Source of the DNA: Turnera subulata
Taxonomy: Eukaryota; Streptophyta; Magnoliopsida; Malpighiales; Passifloraceae
Assembly (NCBI GenBank): GCA_028386065.3
Contig: JAKUCV010007419.1
Location: 126,372-190,371 of the forward strand
Direction: 5' to 3'
DNA: 64,000 nt
The position numbers were made by a program, and so were the translations under genes. Of the stretch, positions 54,944 to 64,000 are shown in pieces; the stretch's first letter is position 1, and each line of letters begins with the position of its first letter. The notes below the pieces were generated by a model that saw nothing but the letters and a program-made list of their open reading frames with translations, did not search any database and was not told the DNA's origin.

Positions 54944-55043
54944 TATAAGAGACCATTATGATTTCAAGTCAACTTACCATATTTCCTATTACCATGTAAA
55001 TCTGTACTTGTAGGACAAGTCAATTGTATTCTATATAAACTCT
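54944..55043 (+). repeat. 3' LTR of copia B, truncated
   Basis: First about 100 bp of the LTR, matching 40526-40625 almost base for base, cut after CTATATAAACT. At the junction a 17-bp unit CTATGTCTACTGCTACC is duplicated in tandem. Confidence 0.85.
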
Positions 55044-55330
55044 ATGTCTACTGCTACCCTATGTCTACTGCTACTATATTCTTTTGTGACAATCTCACTA
55101 CTATTTATATAATTGTTAATCCAGTACACCGTACTTGTACCAAACACATAAATATTGATCTTCACTTCATTCATGATCATATTTCTTCAGGAGCTCTTAC
55201 CGTTCGTCACATCCCAATCGATCGGCAAAGTGTTGATATGTTTACCAAAGCTTTGTTTTCCCCAAATTTTTTTTTTTTTGAACAACCTTCAGCTAATGTC
55301 CACCAACGACAACGGTTGAGGGGATATAAC
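55044..55330 (+). pseudogene. Copia A remnant, RNase H end (right part)
   Basis: Reads TATIFFCDNLTTIYIIVNPV, TKHINIDLHFIHDHISSGAL and VDMFTKALFSPNF, the C-terminal end of copia RNase H. It continues the frame cut at 40525 with about a dozen codons missing, so copia B and everything in it were inserted into copia A here. Confidence 0.85.
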
Positions 55331-56590
55331 GCAATATAACATATCATGGAGTAATTGCAAACAATATTGTTGACTGCAATTGCTGTAATCTTGCAATATT
55401 CGAAATACCAAAATTTTGTGCGGTATGGTACGTAGCCATAGCACCATATTTATTGTATATTATATTGTAATCATTTTAATATTTTTTCCTTATAAATGAC
55501 GTTGTATAATATATAAAGGTGTACAATGTAATAATATTATCTTTTATTTTCTCATAAATTACTCCCTATTATACTCTCTCTTGAGTTGTGGGAGTACTAA
55601 TTGAAACCCAACCAACCATGCAACCCTCCTTCCAATTCACTAGCCACTAGGTATGTATAGCATGTGAAGGTCAATTTTTAGCGTCTAAGAACACTAGTTA
55701 GCCAGATAGTTTAATTTCTTTAGTCACACGAATTTCTCGCTCAACCATGTGTGGAACTTAGGCCAATACAAATGGATACAAGTTTTAATTCCTTTAAAAG
55801 AGGCGTGGAATGCATGCCTCCCTTTCCAGTTTCCTCAGTCACTATAGTGGGTTGGGGTCCAAACTCCACTCAAGAAATTTGTGCTTCTAACTTTGAGCTT
55901 TCCAAGATGGATACATGAGGCACAAGGGGCATGATCTTACCTGCAGACCACTAACTTCCCAACTCAAAAAGCATGGAGAAGAAAACAACTGCATATATAT
56001 CCCTAATGTGTTTCCCTTCTTGAACATCGTTCTCCTTCTGGTCTCGTCTTGATGCATCTTATTCTCCGATGAAAGTGAGACCAGGCTAATGCCACTTCAT
56101 AATGCACACTCTATGGAAGTGGTGATTATTCACCGAGTGAGTAAGATGCCTTGCATGTGTTTATAGTGGCACCAGCAGATCCACCACCCGGATCATCATC
56201 ACTTGATTCTTCGGGCCAATTACTTTACACTATTGATAAACATAAAAGCCTTAGGTGACATTTTGTGCTGCAACAACAAAAAAAGTGTGCTGCAATGATT
56301 ATGATGCAACCTCTAGGCCTTTAACTTTTCCGATGAATCCTTTCTTGATATATTATATATTTGTATTCAACAAGCAGGTATATGGCAAGTTCCTAAAAAA
56401 AATATCAGGTACGGCAAAGTTAGTTAGTAGCACTTACCCATATTTGCGGTGTAATTTATACCAAATAACTAAAAACTAGTTTGGATACACAGACTACTAG
56501 TTATGTATATATTAATGGACATGAAGATCTGTACAAATAAGTTTGCGATCGAGTTGGGTGATGCTTTTCATGGTTAGCAAGTAGATCTCC
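55331..56590. other. Non-coding region before the hAT element
   Basis: AT-rich; no gene, repeat or RNA gene recognised. The last 8 bp before 56599 are the left target duplication of the hAT element. Confidence 0.55.
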
Positions 56591-56617
56591 ATTGTTACTA
56601 GGGCTGAGCAAAATTAC

Positions 56618-56795
56618 CGACCCGACCGTGCCGAACCGATACCGTGGTTGAACCGACGGTACTCGGTTCGAAAAATGGCATAGGCTACCAGTCACCCCGC
56701 TGCTTCGTGCCGAGCCGAACTGAAAGGCATGAGGAGGCGGTAGGGTGTGTTTCGAACCGGCGGTACTCGGCACAGGCCGATACCGACCGGCCCAA
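56618..56795. repeat. Left subterminal repeats of the hAT element
   Basis: CpG-rich short motifs of the type CCGAACCG, ACCGACC, GGTACTCGG and CCGATACCG recur on both strands. The right subterminal region (60707-60855) has the same motifs. In hAT elements such motifs are transposase binding sites. Confidence 0.8.
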
Positions 56796-57129
56796 CACAC
56801 ACCCCTCCCGGGCCTGCCTCCCCCCAACCCAAAAGCAAAACACCCAACCCATTCCCAACCCAGACAAATTACCCACCCAACTCAAACCATTAAAACCCTA
56901 AAACTTAAAATCATTCTCTTCCAATCTATTCTCTTCTCTTCTTCTCTTCTCTGCCTCTCTCTCTCGAGTCTCGGTCTCGCCATTTTTTCCCTTCCACCCA
57001 CCGATCTCAATTCTCAACCCTCCTCACTTCGCAGTCCTCCGACCGGCCCTCTTCCACCTCCGAGGCTTCGCCTCTCTTAATTCCCTTCCTCCATCTTTAA
57101 TCCACAAACCCCAAACTCAAAGCCCTAAT

Positions 57130-57330
57130 TCCCCCTAATCATCTTTTTCGATTTTAAAGTGTCAAACATAAACCCTAATTCCCCAAATCGAAACCCCAAT
57201 TCCCAAAATTGAAACCCAAATCCCCAATTCAAAACCCAATTCCCCAATTCCAAACCCTAATCCCCCAATTCGAAGCAAAATAATCCCCAATTCCCATTGT
57301 CATTCGAAACCCTAATTCCCCAATTCGCAA
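57130..57330. repeat. Degenerate short tandem repeat in the hAT 5' leader
   Basis: Units such as CCCAATTCCCCAATTC and AAACCCTAATTCCCC repeat about a dozen times with variation. Confidence 0.85.
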
Positions 57331-57332
57331 AG

Positions 57333-57778
57333 GTAAGCATTTCTCATATCTTTATCTTCAAATTCGCCATATAATGATGCTTAATTTTAGTTTTTAGTAG
57401 AATTATGTTGGTTAGTCTTTACTGAATACTGAGAACGACAATTAGTTTTTTAATTACAATTCTTTGCCTAATCGTGGCGTCTAATGTCTGTGAATCCTCG
57501 AATAACACCTCAGTGAATGTATGTTGATTTTGATCGTGGTGTCTGAGACAGTGAGACTGTGTGTTGAATTGATTTGGATGATGCTTATTGTGGTTTCTGC
57601 TTGTGTGTGTTGGTGTTACAAGTTACAATTGATGCTTATTGGTTTCTGTCTCTGTGTCACTGTGTGTGTTTGTATTTGGATGATGCTTATTTATTGTTTT
57701 ATTCGTTTATGTCTCTGTGTGTCTTTGTATTGGAGGATGCTTATTGGTTTCTGTCTGTCTGTCTATGTGTCTAAATAG
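57333..57778 (+). other. Probable 5' UTR intron of the hAT transposase gene
   Basis: Donor GCAAAG/GTAAGC at 57332/57333 and acceptor CTAAATAG ending at 57778, immediately before the ATG. The second half holds four imperfect copies of a unit with GGATGATGCTTATTGGTTTC. Inferred from splice signals. Confidence 0.55.
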
Positions 57779-60197
57779 ATGGTAAAGATTGGGAGTCAAT
57801 CCATAGTGGAAAGTTCTGTCATGCCTGCTACTCAGGAAGCAGCAGGGATGGATGTTGATTCAGAAGCGTGTCCACCTCAACCTGCTTCAATGCTTCCACC
57901 GACACTTCCAACACCACCACCACCAAGCAGCGGCGCATTGAATCAGAGTGGAGCAGGACCAGAGATGGAGAAGCAAGGAGGAGGAACACCAGTTGCTGAC
58001 GGGAAGGCAATGATACCAGTATCAGCAGCAAGGAAGGTGAACAAGATCAAGGATAGGTCAAAGGTCTGGGATCATTTCCAGAAGATTGACAACCCTGGTG
58101 GGGTCAGAATTGGGAAATGCAGAAGATGCGGTCAGGAATTCAGAGCTGATTCAAAGAAGAATGGCACATCGGGTATGTTAGCTCATTTGAAAAAATGCCT
58201 TCAGAATCATAGCATAGATGACTACTGTCAAACTGAGCTAATTCATGGGGAGGGTGAGGAAGGAAAGGGTAGTTTGTCTACTTATAGGTTTGATCAGGAG
58301 GCTGTTAGGAAAGCTTTAGCAAGTACAATCATTGTTGATGAATTGCCATTTAGGTTTGTGGAGGGTCATGGTTTTAGGAAGTTGATGTCAGTTGCGTGTC
58401 CTAGGTTCAAGATGCCTTCTCGGTGGACAATTTCTAGGGACTGTCTCCAATTTTATCTTGATGAGAAAAAGCATCTTAAGGAGTTTATTAGGTCTAATTG
58501 TCAAAGGGTATGTCTGACAACCGACACATGGACATCAATTCAGAGGATAAATTATATGAGTCTTACTGCCCATTTTGTTGATAATGAGTGGAATTTGAGA
58601 AAATATGTGTTGAACCTCTGTCCAATAGGTAGTCATAAGGGGGAAAAGATTGCTGCTGCTATTGAGAAGTGTTTGAATGAGTGGGGAATAACTAGTGTAT
58701 TTACAATTACGGTTGACAATGCATCCTCTAATGATGTTGCTATACAGCACTTGCAAAGGAAGATAGGCAAGTGGAAAGGGAGTGTATTGGGGTGTAAGTA
58801 CATGCATGTGAGGTGTGTGGCACATATTGTCAATCTGATTGTAGGTGATGGATTGAAATGCACAGGGAGGGCAGTCTATAGAATTCGTAGGGCTGTTAGA
58901 TATGTTAGGCAGTCTCCTGCTAGGTTGCAAAAATTTAGGGAGTGTGTTGTTGCTGATGGAATTCAAAGCAAAGCCTTGCTGTCCATTGATGTTCCTACTA
59001 GGTGGAATTCGACATTCATCATGTTGGATACCGCTTGTAAGTTTGAAGGAGCATTTGACAATTTTAGTGTTGAAGATGACAACTTCAAGAAGGAAATGGA
59101 GTCATTTGATAAAGGAGCTGAAGAAGACTGGCCGGGTATCCCTACGCATGATGATTGGGCTAATGCAAGGAGATTGTGCAACTGTCTAGGCAACTTTTAT
59201 GATCTGACCTCTTTCATTTCTGGTACTTCATATGTTACTTGCAACGCTTATTTTGAAGAAATTATTTCGCTGCATGGAATGTTGCTCAAATGGATTGATG
59301 ATGTTGACATGGAAACGAGCGTCATGGCCCAGAATATGAAGACCAAATTTGACAAATATTGGGGTGACATCGAGAAATGTAATATGGTGCCATTTATTGC
59401 ATCAATTCTGGATCCAAGGTACAAGTATGGTTTTATTCACTTCTCTTTGAAGAAAGTGTATGGTGAAGTTACAGGGACTAGAATGTGGGAAAGGGTCCAG
59501 GAGGCTACTCATGCTATGTTTGAAGCATACCACTTGATGTTGTTTCCTCCATCCCGCCCTCCTGTATCTTCCAGCGATGATGTATCATCATCATCAGCCT
59601 CTGTTTCAACAGCAACTGCAAGTGTTGATGTTGGAAGTTCAGAAGTAGTTGAAGGCGAAAGGGACAGAAGGAGGGTATTCAAAGATGATTTGAAGCAGGA
59701 ATTCAAGAGGATGAGGCATGGTGAAAGTAATGAAGCAAAGTCTGAGCTGGAAAAGTATCTGGCAGAGGGTACTGAAGAAGATGTGAAGACTTTTGACATT
59801 TTGAGGTGGTGGAAGATCAATTCTCCTAGGTTCCCAATTCTGTCTTGTATGGCTCGAGATGTCCTTGCTGTTCCAGTTTCTACTGTGGCATCAGAATCGG
59901 TCTTCAGCACAAGTGGAAGGGTTTTAGATCCATATAGGAGTTCATTAACTCCAAAAATTGTACAAGCTCTCATCTGTGCTCAAGATTGGATAAGAGCAGG
60001 AATTGCAGATTATAAGAGTGAATTGAATCTTGATGAACCTGCAATCAATTTAGAGAGGCTTGAGAAAGGTATTGTTGTAGTCCATTTTCTGTTTTTTACA
60101 CTTTTGTAAGTTTCATCTTCTTTATTTATCTGAATTGTTGTTGTTTATTCCAGAAATGGGTGACTTGCTGCTTCAAGATCCTACTATTGAAGTCTGA
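57779..60197 (+). CDS. hAT transposase, BED zinc finger type (RICESLEEPER-like)
   Basis: Exon 1 is 57779-60068; a short intron (60069-60153) leads to exon 2 (60154-60197), giving about 777 residues ending MGDLLLQDPTIEV. Without splicing the frame would end at 60109. A Pro/Gln-rich tail (1-85) precedes the BED zinc finger (about 95-145: VWDHFQKI, CRRCGQEF, then LAHLKKC). The RNase H-like catalytic core has the Asp of LTTDTWTS (about 248) and of TVDNASSND (about 313). The hAT dimerisation domain (about 655-740) has ILRWWKINSPRFPILSCMAR and VSTVASESVFSTSGR with the conserved Glu. No frame break is present. It sits inside perfect TIRs and target duplications, so it is a transposon enzyme rather than a domesticated host gene. 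Confidence 0.95.
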
Positions 60198-60706
60198 AAT
60201 CAGCCCTTCAAATCCAATGTTAGCTCACTGTTCCTTTACTTTTTTTGCTTTTGAATTCTGATTTCTGATTATCTGATATGTATACATTGTCATAAACTTA
60301 TGACGACATTCATTTCCTTCATTCTCAGATCTTGCCGTGGACATTGATGAAGGATCAAGGACATTAGGGGTTCAAGTTCAAGACTTTACAGCTGATCTGA
60401 TTCTGATTTCTATCTTTCCCACTTTCTGAGTTTCTATAATTGTAACGTGCTGCTTGGATTTGGATATCGTTACTTATTATGTGTTTGCTTTGCTGGTTGG
60501 TAACTTTAGTATTGGATTTGGATTAAGGATTTGATCTTTGGATTCGGATATGGTTATGTATGATGGTATGCAATTCTGGGAATTATTTACTTTCTATTTG
60601 GCTAGCTTGAATGCATGTTTAAGTTTCTGTTATGTTTGAAGTTTGAAGTATGAAATTCTGGAAATTTCAGTGTTCTTAGCTAGGTGATATTGACGACTTC
60701 GGCATG

Positions 60707-60855
60707 CCTTCATACCGACCGAACCGACGTCGGCATAGCTCGGTACCATGCCGATCGGTTAGGAGGGTCAGTCGGCTCGGCGTCGGTCGGAATACTAGGA
60801 GTTCGGAAAAGGACTACCGATTCATATTTCAGCACGGCATGTGCCGAACCGACAA
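60707..60855. repeat. Right subterminal repeats of the hAT element
   Basis: Dense CCGACC, CCGAACCG, GTCGGC and CGGTACC motifs, mirror of the left subterminal region. Confidence 0.8.
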
Positions 60856-60877
60856 TATGCTCACCCCTAATTGTTAC

Positions 60878-61151
60878 TACTACTAGTTAATTACCGGGCT
60901 GGGCGAGTGCATACAGTATTACAAATTATTTACCAAGAAAGACAGTTGGTGGAATTTGAACTGTCAACATTGTAATGCTAGTGAAAATCCTAATCAACTA
61001 AGCCAATCTTGGCAAATTTAAAACTATAATGATGATATTGTTAAGGGACAAGCCTGAACTATGTGGAATCATATGAACTTTGCTTAAACATTATTAGTTC
61101 AAAGTTCCGTGAAGGAAATTAATTGGTACAATACGACTATAACTTCAGATG
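60878..61151. other. Non-coding spacer
   Basis: AT-rich; no gene or repeat recognised between the hAT element and the LTR of copia element 2. Confidence 0.6.
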
Positions 61152-61378
61152 TGTTATAAATTTATTATTTTAAGAGACCAAAATGTAGTGAATGTCATTT
61201 TGAGGGACTAAATTGAACTTTGTCCACTCTATTTGTATTATATATAAGAGAATGAAAAACAGAATAATGCAGTAGAAAGAAAAACCGGAGCAGACGACAC
61301 CGGAGCCTCACCGGCCGGTTCCCGCCGGAATTTTCCTCTCCCCCGTAAATCTTCTTCTTCTACCTATTATTTTCAACA
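61152..61378 (+). repeat. 5' LTR of copia element 2
   Basis: Starts TGTTATAAAT as in element 1 and ends ATTTTCAACA, followed by CGTTATCAGCACGA. The middle is unrelated to the LTR of element 1. The left edge is inferred from the shared start. Confidence 0.7.
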
Positions 61379-62430
61379 CGTTATCAGCACGAAGGTGCTC
61401 TAATCAGTGCTTGAATCCACTCGCACAGTCGCCGGCCGGGAGAAGAAGAAAAGAACCATTTTCCGGCGAGGAAAACCGTCACCTCCGGCGTGACATTTTG
61501 CGCCGTCGTTCGACGCACCACCATCACCATCGGACTCCATGGGCCGCCGCGACCACAACGGCTCCTCTCCCGTCCACAGCCGCCGCCGGACGCGCCGTCT
61601 ACGGCCGGAAACCCGACGGCAAACCCGGATCCGTTTTCTGCACAACCGGGTCTGCCTAGCTTTTCACCTCGCCGCCTGGAGCCTGCTGCCGCGCCTTCGC
61701 CGTGACCTCGCCCGCGCCGGTGTCATCGACCGTCGCCGGCAGTGTAAGCTCCAGCGTTCATTTTATTATTTTTTTCTCTTTCCATTAATCGTTGTTTGGA
61801 TTGATTGTTGTTTGTTTTTTCCCTTGGATGATTTGAAATGGAATATGATGTTGTTTTTGGTGTTGATGGTGAGTTGACACGCGTGAACTGTATTTCCGGC
61901 AAGCCCCCGGACATGAACAGTATTCGACCGGATTCCGGCGGCTATAAACAGTGTTCGACCGGAAGTGTTTGGCCAAAAAAAATTAGCACCTCGGGATTTT
62001 TCCGGCAAGCCCGGAAGGCTATTGTACTTAATTGTTTGGCCGGAATAATAACCGGGTATAAGTATAATATATTACATATTATTGCTGAAAAATCTATCGA
62101 GTAAGCATATTTTATGTTTTTTTTACCAATTGGGCTATTAAAAGGCCCATATATTAACATGATATATTATATATATTATTGCTGAAAGATTTATCGAGTA
62201 AGCATATTTTATGTTTTTATTACGATTGGGCTATTGACAAGGCCAATTGCATTTAAATCTCTCGCCTTTAATTTTATTTATGTTCTTAATTAGGCTGATT
62301 AATGAAAGGCCCGTGTTTATTTATTTTAATTAAGTCTTTATTTATTTAATTATGTTATTTGAATTTGAGGCCCTCAAAAAATTTTCAGAAGAAATTTATC
62401 ATGGGCATTAAATGCTGAAATGCATTTAAA
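61379..62430 (+). other. Leader of copia element 2
   Basis: Primer-binding-like site, a GC-rich block to 61745, then an AT-rich part with GAACAGT motifs and three TTGGGCT...GGCCCAT-type pairs. Long frames on both strands show no domain and are not conserved with element 1. Confidence 0.6.
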
Positions 62431-62437
62431 TGATAAC

Positions 62438-63150
62438 AGTCTGGAAGACTGAATGAAAGAGTCTAGAAGACTCAAATAAAAGGCAAAAGACTGGATGCCT
62501 TACCGTAAAAAAATGAATATTCTCCCGAGATTTTATTACTGTAAGTTGACATCCAAGGGGAGAATTATCTGTGTGGATGTCAACTATCTCACATAATATG
62601 TAATTGTTGTGGTCATGATTATGCATTTTCAATTGGTCACAAACAGGCCTCAAAACAAGGCATCTAGTAAATGGTTATCAGTGTCCCTGAAGGACAAATG
62701 TAATATTGATGAAACCATATTTGGTCAAGATGATGACCATGAAGTTAAGATATTTTATAACCATCAGAAAGATGGATATTATATGACCACCAGAAGGTGG
62801 ATATTATACTTGCTTTCCCTGAAGGTGCAAGCCATTTTATATTCAATTTATTTTATGTTCAGTTTAAATTATTACGCATTGCAATTTATTTTATTTACTT
62901 TCAGTACTGTTATAATTGTTTCTAGTAAAATGGCTCCAGCATTAGTCTTAAAGACAATGCAAAATTGACATCCACAGGGGGAGAATTATATGTGTGGATG
63001 TCAATATAACATATTATGACATCTCGAAATGAGAAAAAGATTAACACGCTCTAGAAGAGCATAAATCCGAATATGTTCCTGAAGAACGTATGTTTTAAAT
63101 ATGATCTAGAAGATCGTATATTTACGCTCTGGAAGAGCATATACTCTTGA
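62438..63150. repeat. Variable-arm hairpins of copia element 2
   Basis: Arms and approximate starts: CAGTC 62438, GAGTC 62459, TGTCC 62680, CCACC 62787, GCTC 63048, GTTC 63075, GATC 63105, GCTC 63127, TACTC 63141. Loops are CTGAA, TGGAA, TAGAA or TTGAA (AGAA at CCACC). The last two have no counterpart in element 1 because that part is deleted there. Two PPT-like hairpins (62546-62583, 62966-63003) lie among them. Confidence 0.85.
62590..62760 (+). pseudogene. Possible gag zinc-knuckle relic of copia element 2
   Basis: A Cys/Gly/His pattern near 62600 followed by a stretch resembling the segment after the zinc knuckle of Tork-type gag. Short and broken; no complete gag domain. Confidence 0.3.
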
Positions 63151-63422
63151 AGAGTACAGACACCCCTAGTAATAAATTGAATTATTATGGGAGTACAAAC
63201 ACCCCTAGTAATAAAATGAATTATTATGGATCCCGATGAATTGACTTTGATCTATTCCCTGAAGCGAATAAAACAGTATAATTATTTGTTCCTGTGGGCG
63301 TAAATGAGATAATAAATGGAAAAGGCTCAAAGCAAACATGCATATTATTATTGCATAAACGGATACATAACTGGAGAACATTCAAAGAAGAATGGTTCTC
63401 ATACATATGTTTAAACAGTAAT

Positions 63423-63986
63423 CTATCTGTTGGGTTCAACATTAACCCTGGAACTCTGAGCCTCACCATTAATGTTGACCCTAACACTGTCGTTCCAGGA
63501 GAACCACACACCACCCCTGTTGTTTTCTCCAGGTATCTCAAACCGATTCGTTGGAGGAAAACGAAGTGGAATCGCACCACGATTCTCTCCTGCTTGCCAC
63601 AAAGTCTCAGTAATCAGTACCATGTTAGGCTTGTACTGATTCTTCAGATCCCTTAAGTCCCTTAAGGTACGCACAAAGTCTTGAGACCTTCTTGCTACAC
63701 CCCTGCAATTCCACAGTAAAAGTCGTACCTTAGGCCATGTAGGTGGTAACCCGGTCACCCTTGGGACGCTCCGAGCCATCATGGAAACCTGATAATAACT
63801 GCTTTGATTTAAAATTTGACATGAAGGCTCTAGCTGAAAATCCTGCAGTCTATTAGATATGAAAAACATAATAGAATTAGCCGAGCCATAAAAGGAAGCC
63901 CTTAGACTGCTTTGGTCCTCTAGGAAGAATGTTTCTTCCATAGGAGTTACAAAGAACCTAGATAAATATAGTTCATCAACAAACAC
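63423..63986 (-). pseudogene. Antisense LINE-derived frame inside copia element 2
   Basis: At least 187 codons on the minus strand, likely continuing beyond the window as in element 1. After a leader segment shared with element 1 (VDELYLSRFF, MEETFFLEDQ), an endonuclease (EEP) domain begins at VRLLLWNCRGVARRSQDFV and continues further than in element 1: RDLKNQYKPNMVLITETLW, with the expected catalytic Asn (WNC) and Glu (TET) positions, then GGVWFSWND. It stops after VNVEPNR at 63423. The C-terminal catalytic residues of the domain are absent, so enzyme activity is not expected. Confidence 0.75.
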
Positions 63987-64000
63987 TAAACGAGGAATTC

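Larger units (their letters stand above)
56599..60869 (+). mobile_element. Complete hAT transposon, 4271 bp
   Basis: Ends TAGGGCTGAGCA (56599) and TGCTCACCCCTA (to 60869) are inverted copies with one mismatch in the first 12 bases. The perfect 8-bp duplication ATTGTTAC flanks it (56591-56598 and 60870-60877), which is the hAT signature. Between lie subterminal repeats, a 5' leader with an intron and one intact transposase gene. Nothing visible rules out activity. Confidence 0.97.
61152..64000 (+). mobile_element. Copia element 2, relative of element 1, runs off the window
   Basis: LTR (61152-61378), the same primer-binding-like site as element 1, GC-rich leader, TGGGCY-type inverted repeats, variable-arm hairpins, a possible gag zinc-knuckle relic (62590-62760, absent from element 1) and the antisense LINE-derived unit follow in the same order as in element 1. 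The 3' part lies beyond 64000. Confidence 0.88.

Noticed and set aside
57779..60197. A domesticated host gene of the DAYSLEEPER type
   Set aside because: It lies inside perfect hAT ends with an 8-bp target duplication, so it is a transposon gene.

Overview
The window is nuclear DNA of a flowering plant, most likely a eudicot. This rests on spliced genes with GT-AG introns, an AP-4 sigma subunit and a RETICULATA-related plastid protein with plant-typical sequences, a DUF604 glycosyltransferase family, and a dense set of plant transposons. The species cannot be named from the sequence. No tRNA, rRNA, CRISPR array or bacterial operon structure was seen.

Layout, left to right. 1-3.2 kb: three abutting LTR-retrotransposon fragments, the first carrying a very regular array of a 12-bp palindrome. 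3.4-8.2 kb: a dead last exon of a DUF604 gene, several small poly(A) retroinsertions, then an intact three-exon DUF604 gene. 10.2-14.4 kb: a decayed Mutator-like transposase gene. 15.1-16.8 kb: a LINE ORF1 fragment and a small GRF zinc-finger gene. 17.9-19.9 kb: a complete non-autonomous Mutator-like element with about 260-bp terminal inverted repeats and a perfect 10-bp target duplication. 21.4-23.4 kb: the second DUF604 gene. 24.0-27.0 kb (minus): an eight-exon RETICULATA-related gene. 28.7-29.1 kb: a MITE with TAA duplication. 30.0-31.7 kb: the AP-4 sigma gene.

From 32.8 kb on, transposons dominate. Copia element 1 (32842-38983) has nearly identical LTRs and a perfect 5-bp duplication but a dead interior. 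At 39.5-55.3 kb lies a nest: copia A is interrupted by a foldback MITE and by copia B, and copia B is interrupted by a 12-kb Tat-type gypsy element in minus orientation. The gypsy element carries, on the opposite strand, a two-exon DUF7745 (plant mobile domain-like) gene with its own promoter. At 56599-60869 is a complete hAT transposon with an intact transposase and perfect 8-bp duplications. Copia element 2, a relative of element 1, starts at 61152 and runs off the window.

The four functional host genes (two DUF604 glycosyltransferases, RER4-like, AP-4 sigma) are unrelated housekeeping or developmental genes and form no shared pathway. The most unusual signal is structural. Two unrelated LTR elements (copia 1/2 and the gypsy) contain series of short hairpins in which the loop sequence is conserved while the two arms differ from hairpin to hairpin yet stay complementary. 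Both element types also carry an antisense gene unit with its own TATA box.
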